Assembly: GCA_964648215.1 (NCBI GenBank)
Contig: CAZYMF010000284.1
Span: forward strand, 1-5,531
Source of the DNA: CAZYMF01 sp964648215
Lineage (GTDB): Bacteria; Desulfobacterota; Binatia; HRBIN30; JACQVA1
DNA: 5,531 nucleotides
Direction: 5' to 3'
Of this stretch, positions 5,531-5,531 are shown one piece after another (the stretch's first letter is position 1; each line of letters begins with the position of its first letter). The position numbers and the translations under genes are program-made. The notes beneath the pieces are model-generated. The model saw only the letters and a program-made list of their open reading frames with translations. It ran no database searches and had not been told where the DNA came from.

Positions 5531-5531
5531 G

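Overview
The window is GC-rich bacterial DNA (clearly well over 60% G+C by eye, with strong G/C preference at third codon positions) holding three intact genes and one gene remnant. Strong Shine-Dalgarno sequences precede all three genes. Two different acyl-CoA dehydrogenases within 5.5 kb, next to a Sec-exported Cys-rich protein, fit a Gram-negative environmental bacterium with a large fatty-acid or branched-acid catabolic repertoire, such as a myxobacterial, Binatota-like or other deltaproteobacterial-grade lineage. That placement is an inference; no phylogenetic marker is present.

Layout: (1) 52-1251, minus strand: an acyl-CoA dehydrogenase of the isovaleryl-CoA/long-chain type, whose probable catalytic Glu lies on the internal helix rather than near the C-terminus. 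(2) 1252-1437: a divergent intergenic region rich in inverted repeats, including a nested 67-bp structure. (3) 1438-4050, plus strand: an 870-residue exported protein I do not recognise. It has a signal peptide, a long beta-rich body, and near its C-terminus two roughly 80-residue helical arms flanking a 55-residue tip with 12 cysteines. (4) 4054-4203, minus strand: a roughly 50-codon C-terminal remnant of an alpha/beta-hydrolase, whose stop lies 3 bp from the stop of the exported protein. (5) 4204-4375: a less GC-rich stretch with two palindromes and a short direct repeat upstream of the next gene. (6) 4376-5530, plus strand: a second acyl-CoA dehydrogenase with Asp in place of the usual C-terminal catalytic Glu.

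The two dehydrogenases would both catalyse the FAD-dependent alpha,beta-desaturation of acyl-CoA thioesters, but their active-site carboxylates are placed differently, so they probably act on different substrates. They are on opposite strands, separated by an unrelated gene, and are not one operon. The exported protein has no visible mechanistic link to acyl-CoA metabolism. It is the most unusual object here, and its Cys-tipped coiled-coil hairpin is the best candidate for something undescribed.
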